Shown here piece by piece: positions 54,153-63,847 of a stretch of DNA of 64,000 nucleotides (its first letter is position 1; every line of letters begins with the position of its first letter). A model generated the notes under the pieces. The model saw nothing but the letters and a program-made list of their open reading frames with translations. It was not told where the DNA came from and made no database searches. The translations under genes were made by a program, and so were the position numbers. This stretch comes from JBCCCJ01 sp039029315 (GTDB lineage: Bacteria > Bacteroidota > Bacteroidia > J057). The stretch is from contig JBCCGK010000041.1 in assembly GCA_039029315.1 (NCBI GenBank), positions 1 through 64,000 of the forward strand, in the 5' to 3' direction.

Positions 54153-57100
54153 CTACCTCGCTGCCACCGGTTCATTGGTCCGCAGATAAGCCACCAAATC
54201 CAGGACCTCCTGATCGCTCAACGTTCTCAGCAAGCCTTTGGGCATCATGGAAACAGGCGTAACCTCACGGGATTGGATATTCGACACACTAATTGCTACA
54301 GCTTCCTCCTGCCCAACGATTCGCAGGAAGACCTGCCGATTTGTTTCTGAAGCAATATTGCCAGAATAGGTTCGTCCGTCTCTGGTGGTGATGACCACCA
54401 TTTTATAATCATCCTGAATATCTCCGCTAGGGTTGAGAATATTACTCAGGAGATAATCGAGATTGGCACGATTGGAGCCTGTAATGTCCGGCCCTATGTT
54501 TCCGCCTTCTCCATACATCTTGTGGCAGGCAGAGCAGGTTCGCTGGAAGACCTCTTTCCCATTGCGAACATTGGCGGAAGCAATCGCGCCTTCTGTCAGG
54601 AGGTTGCGATATTTCAGATTCTCAGTAGCGTCCTCGGCTTCCAATTGATCGATGGGGCCCCATACTTCTACAAAGCCGTTCCCAACGACGCGGCGGAGCT
54701 GGCGGGCAGCATAAGCCGGTACGTCCTTTCTGGGAATGCGTCCATTCTTGATCGCAGCGGTAAGCACGCGCCCATATCTGTTTCGGGAGGAAAGGGTTTG
54801 AATGACTTCTGCCTTTTCTTCTTGGTTGAAGGTGTCATATTTTTCCAACAATAAGCTTCCCAACGCCCGTCCATCAAAGGCAGCACAAGCCCTGATTGTC
54901 AGGAGGCGAAGCGCTCCATCATGTAACAAGTCAGGCAAAATGTCCTCAAGTTCAGAATTTTGCTTATTGGCGAGATTGGTCAAGGCCTTTTTTCTCTCTT
55001 CTATGGGGGCCGCGGGGTTTTTAAGAGTTGAAAGGAACTGCTGGGTAGCTTCGGCATCTCCGAAGAGTTGGGCAATTTCTACAGCCAGTGGGGCGGTTGT
55101 ATTGTTGGCTTGAAGGCTGGCGTAAGTGGCCTCCCAATTGGTTGGCGGATCAATGTCGGACCTGCCTTCAATGCCATTTCGCATACCAGTCATCAAGGAC
55201 AGTTGGGCTGGGCTCTTCCTGGCAATTTCTGCCACGACCAGGTCCATTTTTTCAGCATCGATGACTCTTCGGGCAATCAGTTCAGTCAGTAGAGGAATCT
55301 TGCTTTGGCTGGCCATAGACAAGCCGCGTTCAGGATTCTCTCCCACCATCGGCTCAACACCAAACCAGATCATCTTGGGGATATTGTGATCATCGATATC
55401 TTCTGCATGTTGGAGCAAGGCGTCAGCCAATGCCCAACGGTCGTCTATCTTCAAGCGCTGGAGGGCTGAGGCCAGATAGAGTCGAACAACCGGCGAGGGA
55501 TCGTTTTTTGCCATGTCGATCATCTTATTGAGGGTCTGTTCAGAAGCAGATTTATCTTCATTGGCCAACTGCACAGACCAGGCTCGAATGTGGGCATCCT
55601 TGTCTGATAGCAAGTCCCGCAGCTCTTTTTCAGAAATCAGATTCGTCGTATGTAAGGTCCAAAGAGCTCGAAGACGGTGGTCAACATTTGGGGCTGAATG
55701 GAGCAATTCCTGAAGTCGGCTTTTCATATCAGAACCCACTTCTCCTTTGGTCGCCCGGTACTGCAAGATCACTCTGGCTCTACGGGCATGCCAATCGCTT
55801 GGACTGGTTTGCAGATTCACCAGAAAGTCATCCGATTGTTTGGTCAGGTCCTCATAGCGACCCTTGAAGTCCTTTGCCTGATTGTCCTCTGGCATGATGC
55901 GGAAGATTCTACCCGTTTCCTTATGCAATACTTCGTTCCCACAAATGTCTGCATCATGCCAATCCAGCACATAGACACCTCCTTCCGGCCCAACTTCCAT
56001 GCTGAAACCGATCCACTGAGCATTGTTGGCCAGGAGAACTTCATCACCATGTTGTGCGACATAGCCTGAGCCTTTGGGCTCGAGGATGTCTGTCAAGACG
56101 GCATGCTCATGAATGTTGGCCATAAACAATCGGCCCTGATGAATGGCAGGAAAGGCATCGGACTGATAGACCCTTGCTCCGCCATGAGCCGACCGGTGCC
56201 GGTGATCCACTATGGTGCGAATATCTGTATAGGCATATGGATTGAAATGCTGCCCGCCTTGCCGATGGTACAGTCCGCCTGGAATGACATGAAACATGTG
56301 AGGAATCACGCAAGCAGTAATGAATAGCTGTCCTTTGGCATCATAGTCTAGCCCCCATGGATTGCTGAAGCCATGTGCAACTACTTCAAATAGATCTTTG
56401 GTTGGATGGTATCGCCAGACACCTCCATCAATGTCTACGCCATCTGCTTCCAACAAATCTTTTGGAAAGGGCTCTTTATGGCCATAGAGTTTCCCTTTGC
56501 CATTTGGCTTTCGGATTTTGGAAGGGGTAGCAAAGCCTTCACAGCCATACAACCAGCCATCTGGTCCCCAATGCAAGCTGTTGAGGGTTTCATGTCGATC
56601 GCGGATTCCCCATCCTGTCAGACGGACCTCGATCTCATCCATGTCTGCCTTGTCGTCCTGATCGGCATCCGGGACAAACAGCAAGTTGGGAGGTGCCCCG
56701 AGAAAGAGGCCATCGAATCCCACGGCGATTCCTGCAGGAAAAGGAACCCCTTCCATAAATACTTTTTTGGTGTCAGCTTCTCCATCGCCATCTGTGTCCT
56801 CCAAAATCAAAATTCTACTATCGCCAGAATTGGAAAATCCGCTGCGTCGACTTTCATAGTCTCTGTTCTCTGCGATCCACAAGCGCCCTCTGTCATCCCA
56901 GCAAAATGCCATCGGTTGGGTAATCATGGGTTCCGAAGCCCATACATTTACCTGCATCCCCTCCATCATGCTCATGGTATCCACTGCTGCCTGTGGAGTC
57001 AGAAATTTCGCAGCTCTGCCTTCGCTCCGAGCAATGCTCCACAAGTCAGAAGTCGAATAGGTAGCTCCCTTGCCACTATAGGATTCCCAGGCTCGGGTTA

Positions 57101-58007
57101 TCCTTTCCTGGTCAAAGTCTCCTGTATATGCCAAAATTTGGTGCTGGATGATTTCCATTTTTCCTTTCTGGATCTTCCATTCTCCCATTCTTGCCCGAAC
57201 GGGGCCTACGCCCATTTGTCCATCTACTCGCCATGTCTGTGGAAAACCGCTATTGTTTGGATGGTCAAAAATGGTAATATGCGCAAAATCCTTTCTTCCC
57301 TCAATTTGCATGCCGACATCTACCCATTGAGCGCGTTGGCCTTCAGCTTGTTTATTCTTTTGGCGGGCAGCGTTCAGGACTTCTGCATCCATGCCTTTTC
57401 TATAGGGCATGCGAAGGAAGAGTCCTCCATATTTATATTCTCCAATGGTGATGTCCTCCAGTGCCTTTCCATGCCAATCCAATTCCAGTAGATAGGAATG
57501 GTTCTCCTCTCGCATGGTCCATACCTGCTTTTCTTCCATGATTGGTTTCCCTGCTTCATCCAGCAAATGATAAATGGTTTGCCACAGGACCTTTTGGCCA
57601 CTGTCTTGTATCACACTGGCAGATACTTTTTTCCAGTAATCCCCTTCTGGATGGTGAAAATAATCACGTCCATTCACACGAGTAAATCCCCAGTACAGAC
57701 CTGTCTGATGTTTGTGGTGTCCAGGACTATATTCGGTGAGAACTCCTTCGCCATCAGGTGAAGCGATCGGGTGGATATAGGGGCGAAAATCGGCCTTTGC
57801 CACCTGCGTGAGAAGGGCTGTACTCTCTCCTTCCCGCAAGACAGAGATCTCTTCAGAGGTATCGTCAATCTGAACCCGTAGAAGCGTAGGAACATCTCCT
57901 TGGCCAGATGTGGATTGTGTAACAGAATCTGTAGGTTCACAGGAGACACACAACAGTATGCACATCAGGCAAGCAAGACAATAGGTGTAAATGTGAGAAG
58001 TAGACAT
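54153..58007 (-). CDS. DUF6807 - PVC-type dehydrogenase - cytochrome c fusion lipoprotein
   Basis: This 1,284-aa protein is lipid-anchored (lipobox CVSC). About 45-315 is DUF6807/PmoA-like (SPGHHKHQTGLYWGF, DYFHHPEGD). About 345-690 is the PVC-type membrane-bound dehydrogenase propeller (FCWDDRGRLWIAENRDYESR, DTDGDGEADTKKVF). HEAT-like repeats run about 740-1120. A cytochrome c domain ends it: heme site CSACH at 1158-1162 and a probable Met ligand in VSMMPKG near 1253. Such proteins probably oxidise sugars or glycans, passing electrons through the heme. DUF6807 is usually encoded as a separate protein, so the fusion is informative. Confidence 0.88.
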   Translation of the reverse strand: MSTSHIYTYCLACLMCILLCVSCEPTDSVTQSTSGQGDVPTLLRVQIDDTSEEISVLREGESTALLTQVAKADFRPYIHPIASPDGEGVLTEYSPGHHKHQTGLYWGFTRVNGRDYFHHPEGDYWKKVSASVIQDSGQKVLWQTIYHLLDEAGKPIMEEKQVWTMREENHSYLLELDWHGKALEDITIGEYKYGGLFLRMPYRKGMDAEVLNAARQKNKQAEGQRAQWVDVGMQIEGRKDFAHITIFDHPNNSGFPQTWRVDGQMGVGPVRARMGEWKIQKGKMEIIQHQILAYTGDFDQERITRAWESYSGKGATYSTSDLWSIARSEGRAAKFLTPQAAVDTMSMMEGMQVNVWASEPMITQPMAFCWDDRGRLWIAENRDYESRRSGFSNSGDSRILILEDTDGDGEADTKKVFMEGVPFPAGIAVGFDGLFLGAPPNLLFVPDADQDDKADMDEIEVRLTGWGIRDRHETLNSLHWGPDGWLYGCEGFATPSKIRKPNGKGKLYGHKEPFPKDLLEADGVDIDGGVWRYHPTKDLFEVVAHGFSNPWGLDYDAKGQLFITACVIPHMFHVIPGGLYHRQGGQHFNPYAYTDIRTIVDHRHRSAHGGARVYQSDAFPAIHQGRLFMANIHEHAVLTDILEPKGSGYVAQHGDEVLLANNAQWIGFSMEVGPEGGVYVLDWHDADICGNEVLHKETGRIFRIMPEDNQAKDFKGRYEDLTKQSDDFLVNLQTSPSDWHARRARVILQYRATKGEVGSDMKSRLQELLHSAPNVDHRLRALWTLHTTNLISEKELRDLLSDKDAHIRAWSVQLANEDKSASEQTLNKMIDMAKNDPSPVVRLYLASALQRLKIDDRWALADALLQHAEDIDDHNIPKMIWFGVEPMVGENPERGLSMASQSKIPLLTELIARRVIDAEKMDLVVAEIARKSPAQLSLMTGMRNGIEGRSDIDPPTNWEATYASLQANNTTAPLAVEIAQLFGDAEATQQFLSTLKNPAAPIEERKKALTNLANKQNSELEDILPDLLHDGALRLLTIRACAAFDGRALGSLLLEKYDTFNQEEKAEVIQTLSSRNRYGRVLTAAIKNGRIPRKDVPAYAARQLRRVVGNGFVEVWGPIDQLEAEDATENLKYRNLLTEGAIASANVRNGKEVFQRTCSACHKMYGEGGNIGPDITGSNRANLDYLLSNILNPSGDIQDDYKMVVITTRDGRTYSGNIASETNRQVFLRIVGQEEAVAISVSNIQSREVTPVSMMPKGLLRTLSDQEVLDLVAYLRTNEPVAAR

Positions 58008-58068
58008 AAGAATATAGTTAGTAGAAGGCTAAAAAATCATGTTTTCAGCTTCCTGGGTGATGTCTTAT

Positions 58069-58572
58069 TCAGGAAGCAGTATCCCTAAGTTCGAGAATTC
58101 TTTGGAAAGAAAGGGGATGCAAAGGCATGCTTGCACCCTGAAAACCTTTGAGCAAGTAAGAATCTTCCTGAATCAGCGGATCTGACTGTAAATCAGACAG
58201 AAGAATCGGGCACCTCAGCAAATTCCGGTACAAACGGATCTTTACTCTGAGGATTGGCTGAAGGACTTTGGGCGAAGCCTGTAAATAGAATTCCGGTTTT
58301 GTTGCCAGCTGCAATCTGGGTTTGGATCGGATTTCTACAATTGCGTATATCCCTGCCTCCAATTTGGGTCGGCCATTCCGTTCCATGCGTGTGCGCTTAT
58401 CGATCCCTACCCGAATGACAGCAAGTTGCCCCTTTTCGAACCATGATTGTTGATAGGGGATAATCCGGTAGGTATCTTCTGACATTCCGGCCGCCAAAAA
58501 CCGATCAATTTCCCAGATCCTTGGGTTGCACATAAAGGTCCAGTAGCCAGTAGGAGAAGTTTTGCGAACCAT
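58069..58572 (-). CDS. EVE-domain protein
   Basis: This is a 167-aa protein. The start YWTFMCNPRIWEIDRFL, followed by WFEKGQLAVIRVG and AGIYAIVEI, fits the EVE domain, a PUA-like fold that reads modified bases or RNA. In other bacteria EVE domains accompany restriction-type nucleases; here it stands alone, with a cytochrome gene downstream and a divergent SRPBCC gene upstream. The C-terminal 60 residues extend the fold. A role in defence is therefore not supported by context. Confidence 0.78.
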   Translation of the reverse strand: MVRKTSPTGYWTFMCNPRIWEIDRFLAAGMSEDTYRIIPYQQSWFEKGQLAVIRVGIDKRTRMERNGRPKLEAGIYAIVEIRSKPRLQLATKPEFYLQASPKVLQPILRVKIRLYRNLLRCPILLSDLQSDPLIQEDSYLLKGFQGASMPLHPLSFQRILELRDTAS

Positions 58573-58689
58573 GGGTGTTGATTGGATAAATATGAACTAC
58601 CTTGAGGGTACATGAGAATGAAAGAATTTTCTTGACAATCTCAATCATTTTGTACCTTCAACCTCAAAGCCTATTAACTGACAACCCTC

Positions 58690-59121
58690 ATGCTGACCGT
58701 TACAACAGAAGTGATCATCCACCGTCCAATAGAAGAAGTATTTGACTTCATTGCAAATATGGAGAATAATCCGAGCTGGCAAAATGGAATGCTTTCCTGT
58801 CGCTATACTTCTGATCCGCCGCATGTACAGGAAGCAACCTATGATCAGGTCGCTAAGTTTATGGGAAGAGAGATTGTTTCTTCCTTCACAATCCTGGAAT
58901 TTGACCGACCAAACAAAATCAAGGGCAGCAGTCCAGAAGGGTCTTTTCCAATCACATTTACGCGGATGTTGGAAAAAACTGAACAGGGGACCAAAGTCTC
59001 TGCCTTGATTGAAGGTGATCCCAGCGGCTTTTTCAAATTGGCTGCTCCCCTGATGAAAGGGAAGGTAGCCAAATCTGTCAAAGAAGATTACCTTCGACTA
59101 AAGACATTATTAGAAAAGTAA
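58690..59121 (+). CDS. SRPBCC-family (polyketide cyclase-like) protein
   Basis: This 143-aa protein has the helix-grip fold pattern of the START/Bet v1-like superfamily: RPIEEVFDFIANMENNPSWQ at residues 12-31 and a C-terminal long helix (SVKEDYLRLKTLLEK). It probably binds a small hydrophobic molecule. It is 22 bp ahead of the DUF3089 lipoprotein gene, so the two are likely co-transcribed. Confidence 0.85.
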   Translation: MLTVTTEVIIHRPIEEVFDFIANMENNPSWQNGMLSCRYTSDPPHVQEATYDQVAKFMGREIVSSFTILEFDRPNKIKGSSPEGSFPITFTRMLEKTEQGTKVSALIEGDPSGFFKLAAPLMKGKVAKSVKEDYLRLKTLLEK

Positions 59122-59143
59122 TCCGTGTTCTGAGTCCTTGATT

Positions 59144-60169
59144 ATGAAACAATTATTCTTCCTGTTCCTCTCGATCGTTCTTCTTTTGGCTTGCAACAGG
59201 CGAGAACCTCCCAAAGATCCTTTTGAAGCTTATCAGCTGTCTCCTCCGCCAGATTATTCGCAGATGTATCTTTGGTCCTGCCATCCTGATCAAGAGGATT
59301 TTGGGGATGGAGCGCCCGAAGGGGCAAGCCCCGCAGATCAGGCTAATGCTATCGCTGATGTATTTTTCATTTATCCCACCACCTTCTATGAAAAAACTGC
59401 CTGGAATGCCAATGCGCTGGACGTGGAGCTCAATGCCAGAACAGATGAATGGGCTGTACGCCATCAGGCAAGTATCTTCAACGAAAGTTGTCGGGTGTAT
59501 GCGCCGCGCTACCGTCAGATGACCTTTGGTGGATTTTTTACGGAAGATACTGCCTCCCGCTACAAAGCACTTGATGTGGCCTATACAGATGTGAAGACGG
59601 CTTTCGAATATTATCTCCGACACTTTAATCAGGGCCGACCAATCGTGATTGCAGGCCATAGTCAGGGGGCAGCCCTTGGCATTCGACTTGTGCAGGAATT
59701 TTTTGATGGGAAACCGCTACAGCAGCAATTGGTTGCTGCCTATCTACCCGGTTGGCCCTTTCGAGAAAACAAATTCTCGGACTTGCCGGTATGCGAAAGT
59801 CCAGACCAGACTGGCTGTGTCCTGGGGTGGTGTACCTGGAAAAAAGGCACGATCCCTGAATCTATTGACACCTACTACAAGGATGCTGTCGTGATTAACC
59901 CGATCAGTTGGAGACGAGATACCACATATGTTGGGAAAGAGAACCACAAAGGGTTTTTGGGAAGCAAATACAAACAAATCAAGCCACACAGTCTGGATGC
60001 TCAGGTGTACAAAGGAATTTTGTGGGCCAGTTCTCCTTTCAAGATCTCTCCGATCAAGAATTATCATATTGGAGACTACAATCTATTTTGGATGGATATC
60101 AGGGCAAATGTCAGCATGCGGGTGAATGCCTTTGGAGAAGGAGAACCGAATGAAGAACATGCTGAATAG
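59144..60169 (+). CDS. DUF3089 alpha/beta-hydrolase lipoprotein
   Basis: This 341-aa protein has lipobox LLAC (MKQLFFLFLSIVLLLAC). The fold shows FFIYPTTFYE near 73-82, the nucleophile elbow GHSQGAALG near 169-177, and late conserved HIGDYNLFW, all typical of DUF3089, an alpha/beta-hydrolase family. The in-frame TTG at 59138 is a weaker start than ATG 59144. It is probably an esterase or lipase of the periplasm; substrate unknown. Confidence 0.85.
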   Translation: MKQLFFLFLSIVLLLACNRREPPKDPFEAYQLSPPPDYSQMYLWSCHPDQEDFGDGAPEGASPADQANAIADVFFIYPTTFYEKTAWNANALDVELNARTDEWAVRHQASIFNESCRVYAPRYRQMTFGGFFTEDTASRYKALDVAYTDVKTAFEYYLRHFNQGRPIVIAGHSQGAALGIRLVQEFFDGKPLQQQLVAAYLPGWPFRENKFSDLPVCESPDQTGCVLGWCTWKKGTIPESIDTYYKDAVVINPISWRRDTTYVGKENHKGFLGSKYKQIKPHSLDAQVYKGILWASSPFKISPIKNYHIGDYNLFWMDIRANVSMRVNAFGEGEPNEEHAE

Positions 60170-60384
60170 ATGTCAACAAAAGCGGGATTTGTGGTAATTC
60201 AGCATCCGAATGGTATCCACAGCTTCTCTGAACCAAATCGATGTAGGGTCTCTTTTGTCTCAATTATGCTTGCAGTAGCAACGAATTGCTACCTGGCAGG
60301 ATGGATTCATAACCCATGGTGAAAGTTGTCATACACCCGAACTAAATCATTACCTTTATAGCTTCGTTTCATTGAACTACCACT

Positions 60385-62172
60385 ATGAATTTTCTTTCTA
60401 CTCTTGATTGGGTCATCGTTGCGGCCTATTTTTTGCTTTCCCTGGTGATCGGCCTGATGGTCTCCCGAAAGGCGGGATCAAGTGCGCAGGAATTCTTTCT
60501 TTCCGGCCGGAATATGCCTTGGTGGCTTTTGGGAGTGTCCATGGTAGCAACGACTTTCTCAGCCGACACCCCCAATCTGGTAACAGATCTTGTGAGACAA
60601 AACGGCGTTTCAGGAAACTGGGGCTGGTGGGCTTTTCTGCTTACAGGAATGCTGACCGTATTTGTCTATGCAAAACTCTGGCGAAGATCAGAGGTAATGA
60701 CTGATATCGAATTCTATGAATTGCGATACAGTGGTTCCGCAGCGGCCTTTCTTCGGGGCTTTCGGGCATTGTATTTGGGCTTGATATTTAATGTATTGGT
60801 GATGGGGTCTGTCTCTTTGGCGGCCATCAAGTTTGGCGAAATTTTGATGGGACTTCCTGGCTGGGCAACTTTGTTGATTGCTGGATCTATCACACTTGCC
60901 TACAGTGCGATAGGAGGCTTGCGGGCTGTCATTATTACAGATTTTGTGCAATTTATTTTGGCCATGATCGGAGCGATCTGGGCAGCTTTTTATATCCTTG
61001 ATTTGGAAGCCGTGGGTGGATTGTCTGAGTTGCTGGCCCATGAAGTTGTGTCTACCAAACTCTCCCTGCTCCCGGATATGTCAGATCCTTCGGTCTGGGC
61101 TCCTGTGCTCCTGGTGCCATTGGCTGTCCAGTGGTGGGCTTCTTACTATCCTGGTTCAGAGCCGGGAGGTGGGGGATATATTGCCCAACGGATGTTCTCT
61201 GCCAAAGATGAAAGAAACGCCATTGGAGCGACTTTGCTTTACAATGTAGCTCACTATGCCTTGAGGCCATGGCCCTGGATATTGATTGCTTTGGCTTCCA
61301 TTGTGATTTTTCCTAATCTAACAGATTTACAGACAGCCTTCCCCAATCTTACTGCAGACAAACTCGGTCATGATGTGGCCTATCCTGCGATGTTGACCTT
61401 TCTCCCTGCTGGATTGCTTGGCCTGGTAGCTGCTTCGATCATTGCAGCATTTATGTCTACCATGTCTACGCAGCTCAACCTGGGGGCTTCCTACCTTGTC
61501 AATGATTTTTATCAGCGATTCATCAAACCAGAAGCAACAGACAAAGAATTGGTATGGACAGGACGGATGTTTACGGTTGTATCCATCATTTTGGGAGGAG
61601 GACTTGGATTGATTCTGACCAACGCAGCCCAGGCATTCAATCTGATGCTTTTGCTGGGAGCTGGCACAGGATTGATCTATATTTTGCGCTGGTTTTGGTG
61701 GCGAATCAATGCCTATACAGAAATCGTTGCGATGATCGCCTCTCTCATTATTGCCAGTTATTTGACCTTCTTCCATGATCAAACCGGATTGGTCGAATTG
61801 GCTGCATGGCAAAAAACAGTCCTCGGCGCAGTCCTAACGACCATTGTATGGGTGATTGCGACATTCTTCACGCCTCCTGATGATGAGGCTGTTCTGAGAA
61901 ACTTCTACCGCAAAATCAAGCCCGGAGGTCCAGGCTGGAATGCTGTGAGACAGCGCGCTGAAGCAGATGGTGAAAGCTTGCCATCTGATCAAAGCAATCT
62001 GCCGCTTGAGCTTCTGATGTTTTTGATCGGGAGTATTGCAGTCTATGCAGCATTGTTTGCAACCGGATTTTGGATCTATGGCCAGACAAGCTATGCCTTG
62101 ATTTCTACAGTTATTGCAGGTCTTGGTGGGTGGTGGCTATTCAGGGTTTGGGGAAAATTACAGACGGAATAG
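60385..62172 (+). CDS. Sodium:solute symporter (SSS family)
   Basis: This 595-aa protein has about 14 membrane helices. The SSS signature is seen from SRKAGSSAQEFFLSGRNMPW (27-46) through WWLLGVSMVATTFSADTPN, GGLRAVIITDFVQF near 174-187, and AAFMSTMSTQLNLGASYLVN near 350, the usual sodium-site region. It would import a sugar or organic acid with Na+. No catabolic operon partner is adjacent: the upstream spacer is 215 bp and the next gene is an ATPase remnant. It may take up sugars released by the secreted enzymes elsewhere in the window. Confidence 0.93.
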   Translation: MNFLSTLDWVIVAAYFLLSLVIGLMVSRKAGSSAQEFFLSGRNMPWWLLGVSMVATTFSADTPNLVTDLVRQNGVSGNWGWWAFLLTGMLTVFVYAKLWRRSEVMTDIEFYELRYSGSAAAFLRGFRALYLGLIFNVLVMGSVSLAAIKFGEILMGLPGWATLLIAGSITLAYSAIGGLRAVIITDFVQFILAMIGAIWAAFYILDLEAVGGLSELLAHEVVSTKLSLLPDMSDPSVWAPVLLVPLAVQWWASYYPGSEPGGGGYIAQRMFSAKDERNAIGATLLYNVAHYALRPWPWILIALASIVIFPNLTDLQTAFPNLTADKLGHDVAYPAMLTFLPAGLLGLVAASIIAAFMSTMSTQLNLGASYLVNDFYQRFIKPEATDKELVWTGRMFTVVSIILGGGLGLILTNAAQAFNLMLLLGAGTGLIYILRWFWWRINAYTEIVAMIASLIIASYLTFFHDQTGLVELAAWQKTVLGAVLTTIVWVIATFFTPPDDEAVLRNFYRKIKPGGPGWNAVRQRAEADGESLPSDQSNLPLELLMFLIGSIAVYAALFATGFWIYGQTSYALISTVIAGLGGWWLFRVWGKLQTE

Positions 62173-62214
62173 GGCGAAATCCCTTTTTATTCAAAATCTG
62201 TGTATTTTCAAGCA

Positions 62215-63799
62215 ATGAAAAAATTGCCTATTGGTATACAAACTTTTGAGAAGATCATTTCTAATGGGATGATTTATGTGGATAAGACTGACTTGATTTA
62301 TCAAATAATCAATAGTGAATCATATTATTTTCTGTCCCGACCTCGTAGATTTGGCAAGTCATTGTTGTTGACGACTTTGAAAGCGTTTTTTCAAGGGAAA
62401 AAAGATTTGTTCAAAGGACTGTATATATGATCAGGTAACAGAATGGACTGTCTACCCCCTTGTGCATATTGACTACTCCCGAATTGATTATAAGCACGGA
62501 CTGGAAGTTTTTCGACGTACCTTTCTTTCTGATCTGGAATTGATTGCCAAAGAGTATGATCTCGTTCTCAGCAAGCCTGATATTGCATCCGCCTTCCAGG
62601 AATTGATTCATAAACTTCATGACAAATACCAGCAAAAGGTAGTTATTCTGGTGGATGAATATGATAAGCCCTTGGTGGATACATTGACCGACGATGCCCA
62701 ATTCAATGAGAATCGGGAAGTCCTCCGAAATTTATATGGAACCATGAAGGGCCTGGATGGTCTGCTGCGATTTGTGATGCTGACAGGTGTGAGCCGATTT
62801 GCAAAGGTCAGCGTTTTTTCAGGGATGAATAATCTGGATGATATTTCCATGAATAAGTCCTTCGGCAAGTTGGTGGGGTTCACACAAGAGGAATTGGAAA
62901 TCTATTTTGGGGAACATCTGGATCATTTGTCTCACACTTTTGGCTTATCTGTTGAGGAATTGATGCCGCATATCCGGGAGTGGTACAATGGGTTCTCATT
63001 TGATGGTGTCCACCGTCTGTATAATCCATTTTCTATCCTAAAATTGTTTACAGAGTTCGAATTCCGAAATTACTGGTTTTCGACAGCTACGCCCACATTT
63101 TTACTGGACCTCATCAAAAAGCAAAAACACCTTCCAGAAACCTTTGAGCATCTAAAGTTGGTGGATCTCACTGGCAGCACCATGCAAGTCAAGAATTTGC
63201 CACTGATCCCTCTTCTCTATCAGACAGGTTACTTGACGATTGAAAGCAGTGGCAGAGATGGTCTGCGTCCTTTTTACTATTTGAGTTATCCGAATGAAGA
63301 GGTGCGATTCTCCTTCCTAACCTATCTTGCTTCCGCATTCAAGGAAAGAGATGAATTTGAGATTCAGCCAGAAGCTTTGGCAGTACGTGATGCCCTCAAA
63401 GAAGAGAATATTGACGACTTTGTTAGACATTTCCAGAGTTTTCTGTCTGATATCCCTGCTCGCCTTCATATCCCCAGGGAAGCATACTATCATTCCTTAA
63501 CCTATATGATGTTGCGAATAGTTGGTGCAAAAATGTTGCTGGAAAAAGAAACGAATAAAGGCAGAATCGATGCGGTTCTTGAGCTTCCTGACAAAATTTA
63601 CTTGATCGAATTCAAATTTGCTACAGATAACAAGGTCAAAGATGTGAAGAGGCTCTCAGAGAAGGCCTTGACACAAATCAAGGACAAGCAATACTATCAG
63701 GCATATTTGTCTACTCACAAGCGAATCCTCATGCTTGGGATAGGGTTTTTGAACAATCAACTCCACGCACAACTGGAAGAACTGACGATTCCACAGTAG
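62215..63799 (+). pseudogene. AAA-ATPase/PD-(D/E)XK protein gene, frameshifted in a TA repeat
   Basis: The two parts are those of the common Bacteroidota AAA-ATPase-like/DUF1703 family. The first 71 codons hold the N-terminal LPIGIQTFEKII, VDKTDLI and P-loop RPRRFGKS, and stop at 62430. The rest, one base out of frame, begins DQVTEWTVYPLVHIDYSRID, contains Walker B VVILVDEYDKPL and the nuclease-like GRIDAVLELPDKIYLIEFK, and ends at 63799. The break lies in TATATAT (62422-62428): adding one TA or removing one base restores a ~528-aa protein. The C-terminal part is otherwise intact, so the mutation is recent, or a slippage switch, or an assembly error. Confidence 0.85.
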
Positions 63800-63847
63800 T
63801 CTCCGGCCTTGTTTGCCGTTCTTGTTACAAGGAGTATCCTTTTCTTA

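Noticed and set aside
56406..57491. 361-codon plus-strand open frame
   Set aside because: It lies entirely antisense to the well-supported DUF6807/PVC-dehydrogenase gene; the translation is rich in Cys, His, Ser and Ile with no domain, as expected for a mirror frame.
58069..58572. EVE protein as part of a defence island
   Set aside because: No nuclease, methyltransferase or other defence gene adjoins it; neighbours are a cytochrome fusion and an SRPBCC protein.
60331..60345. Possible second copy of the 131-bp element end (TACACCCGA)
   Set aside because: Only about nine bases match and no partner end or duplication is found.
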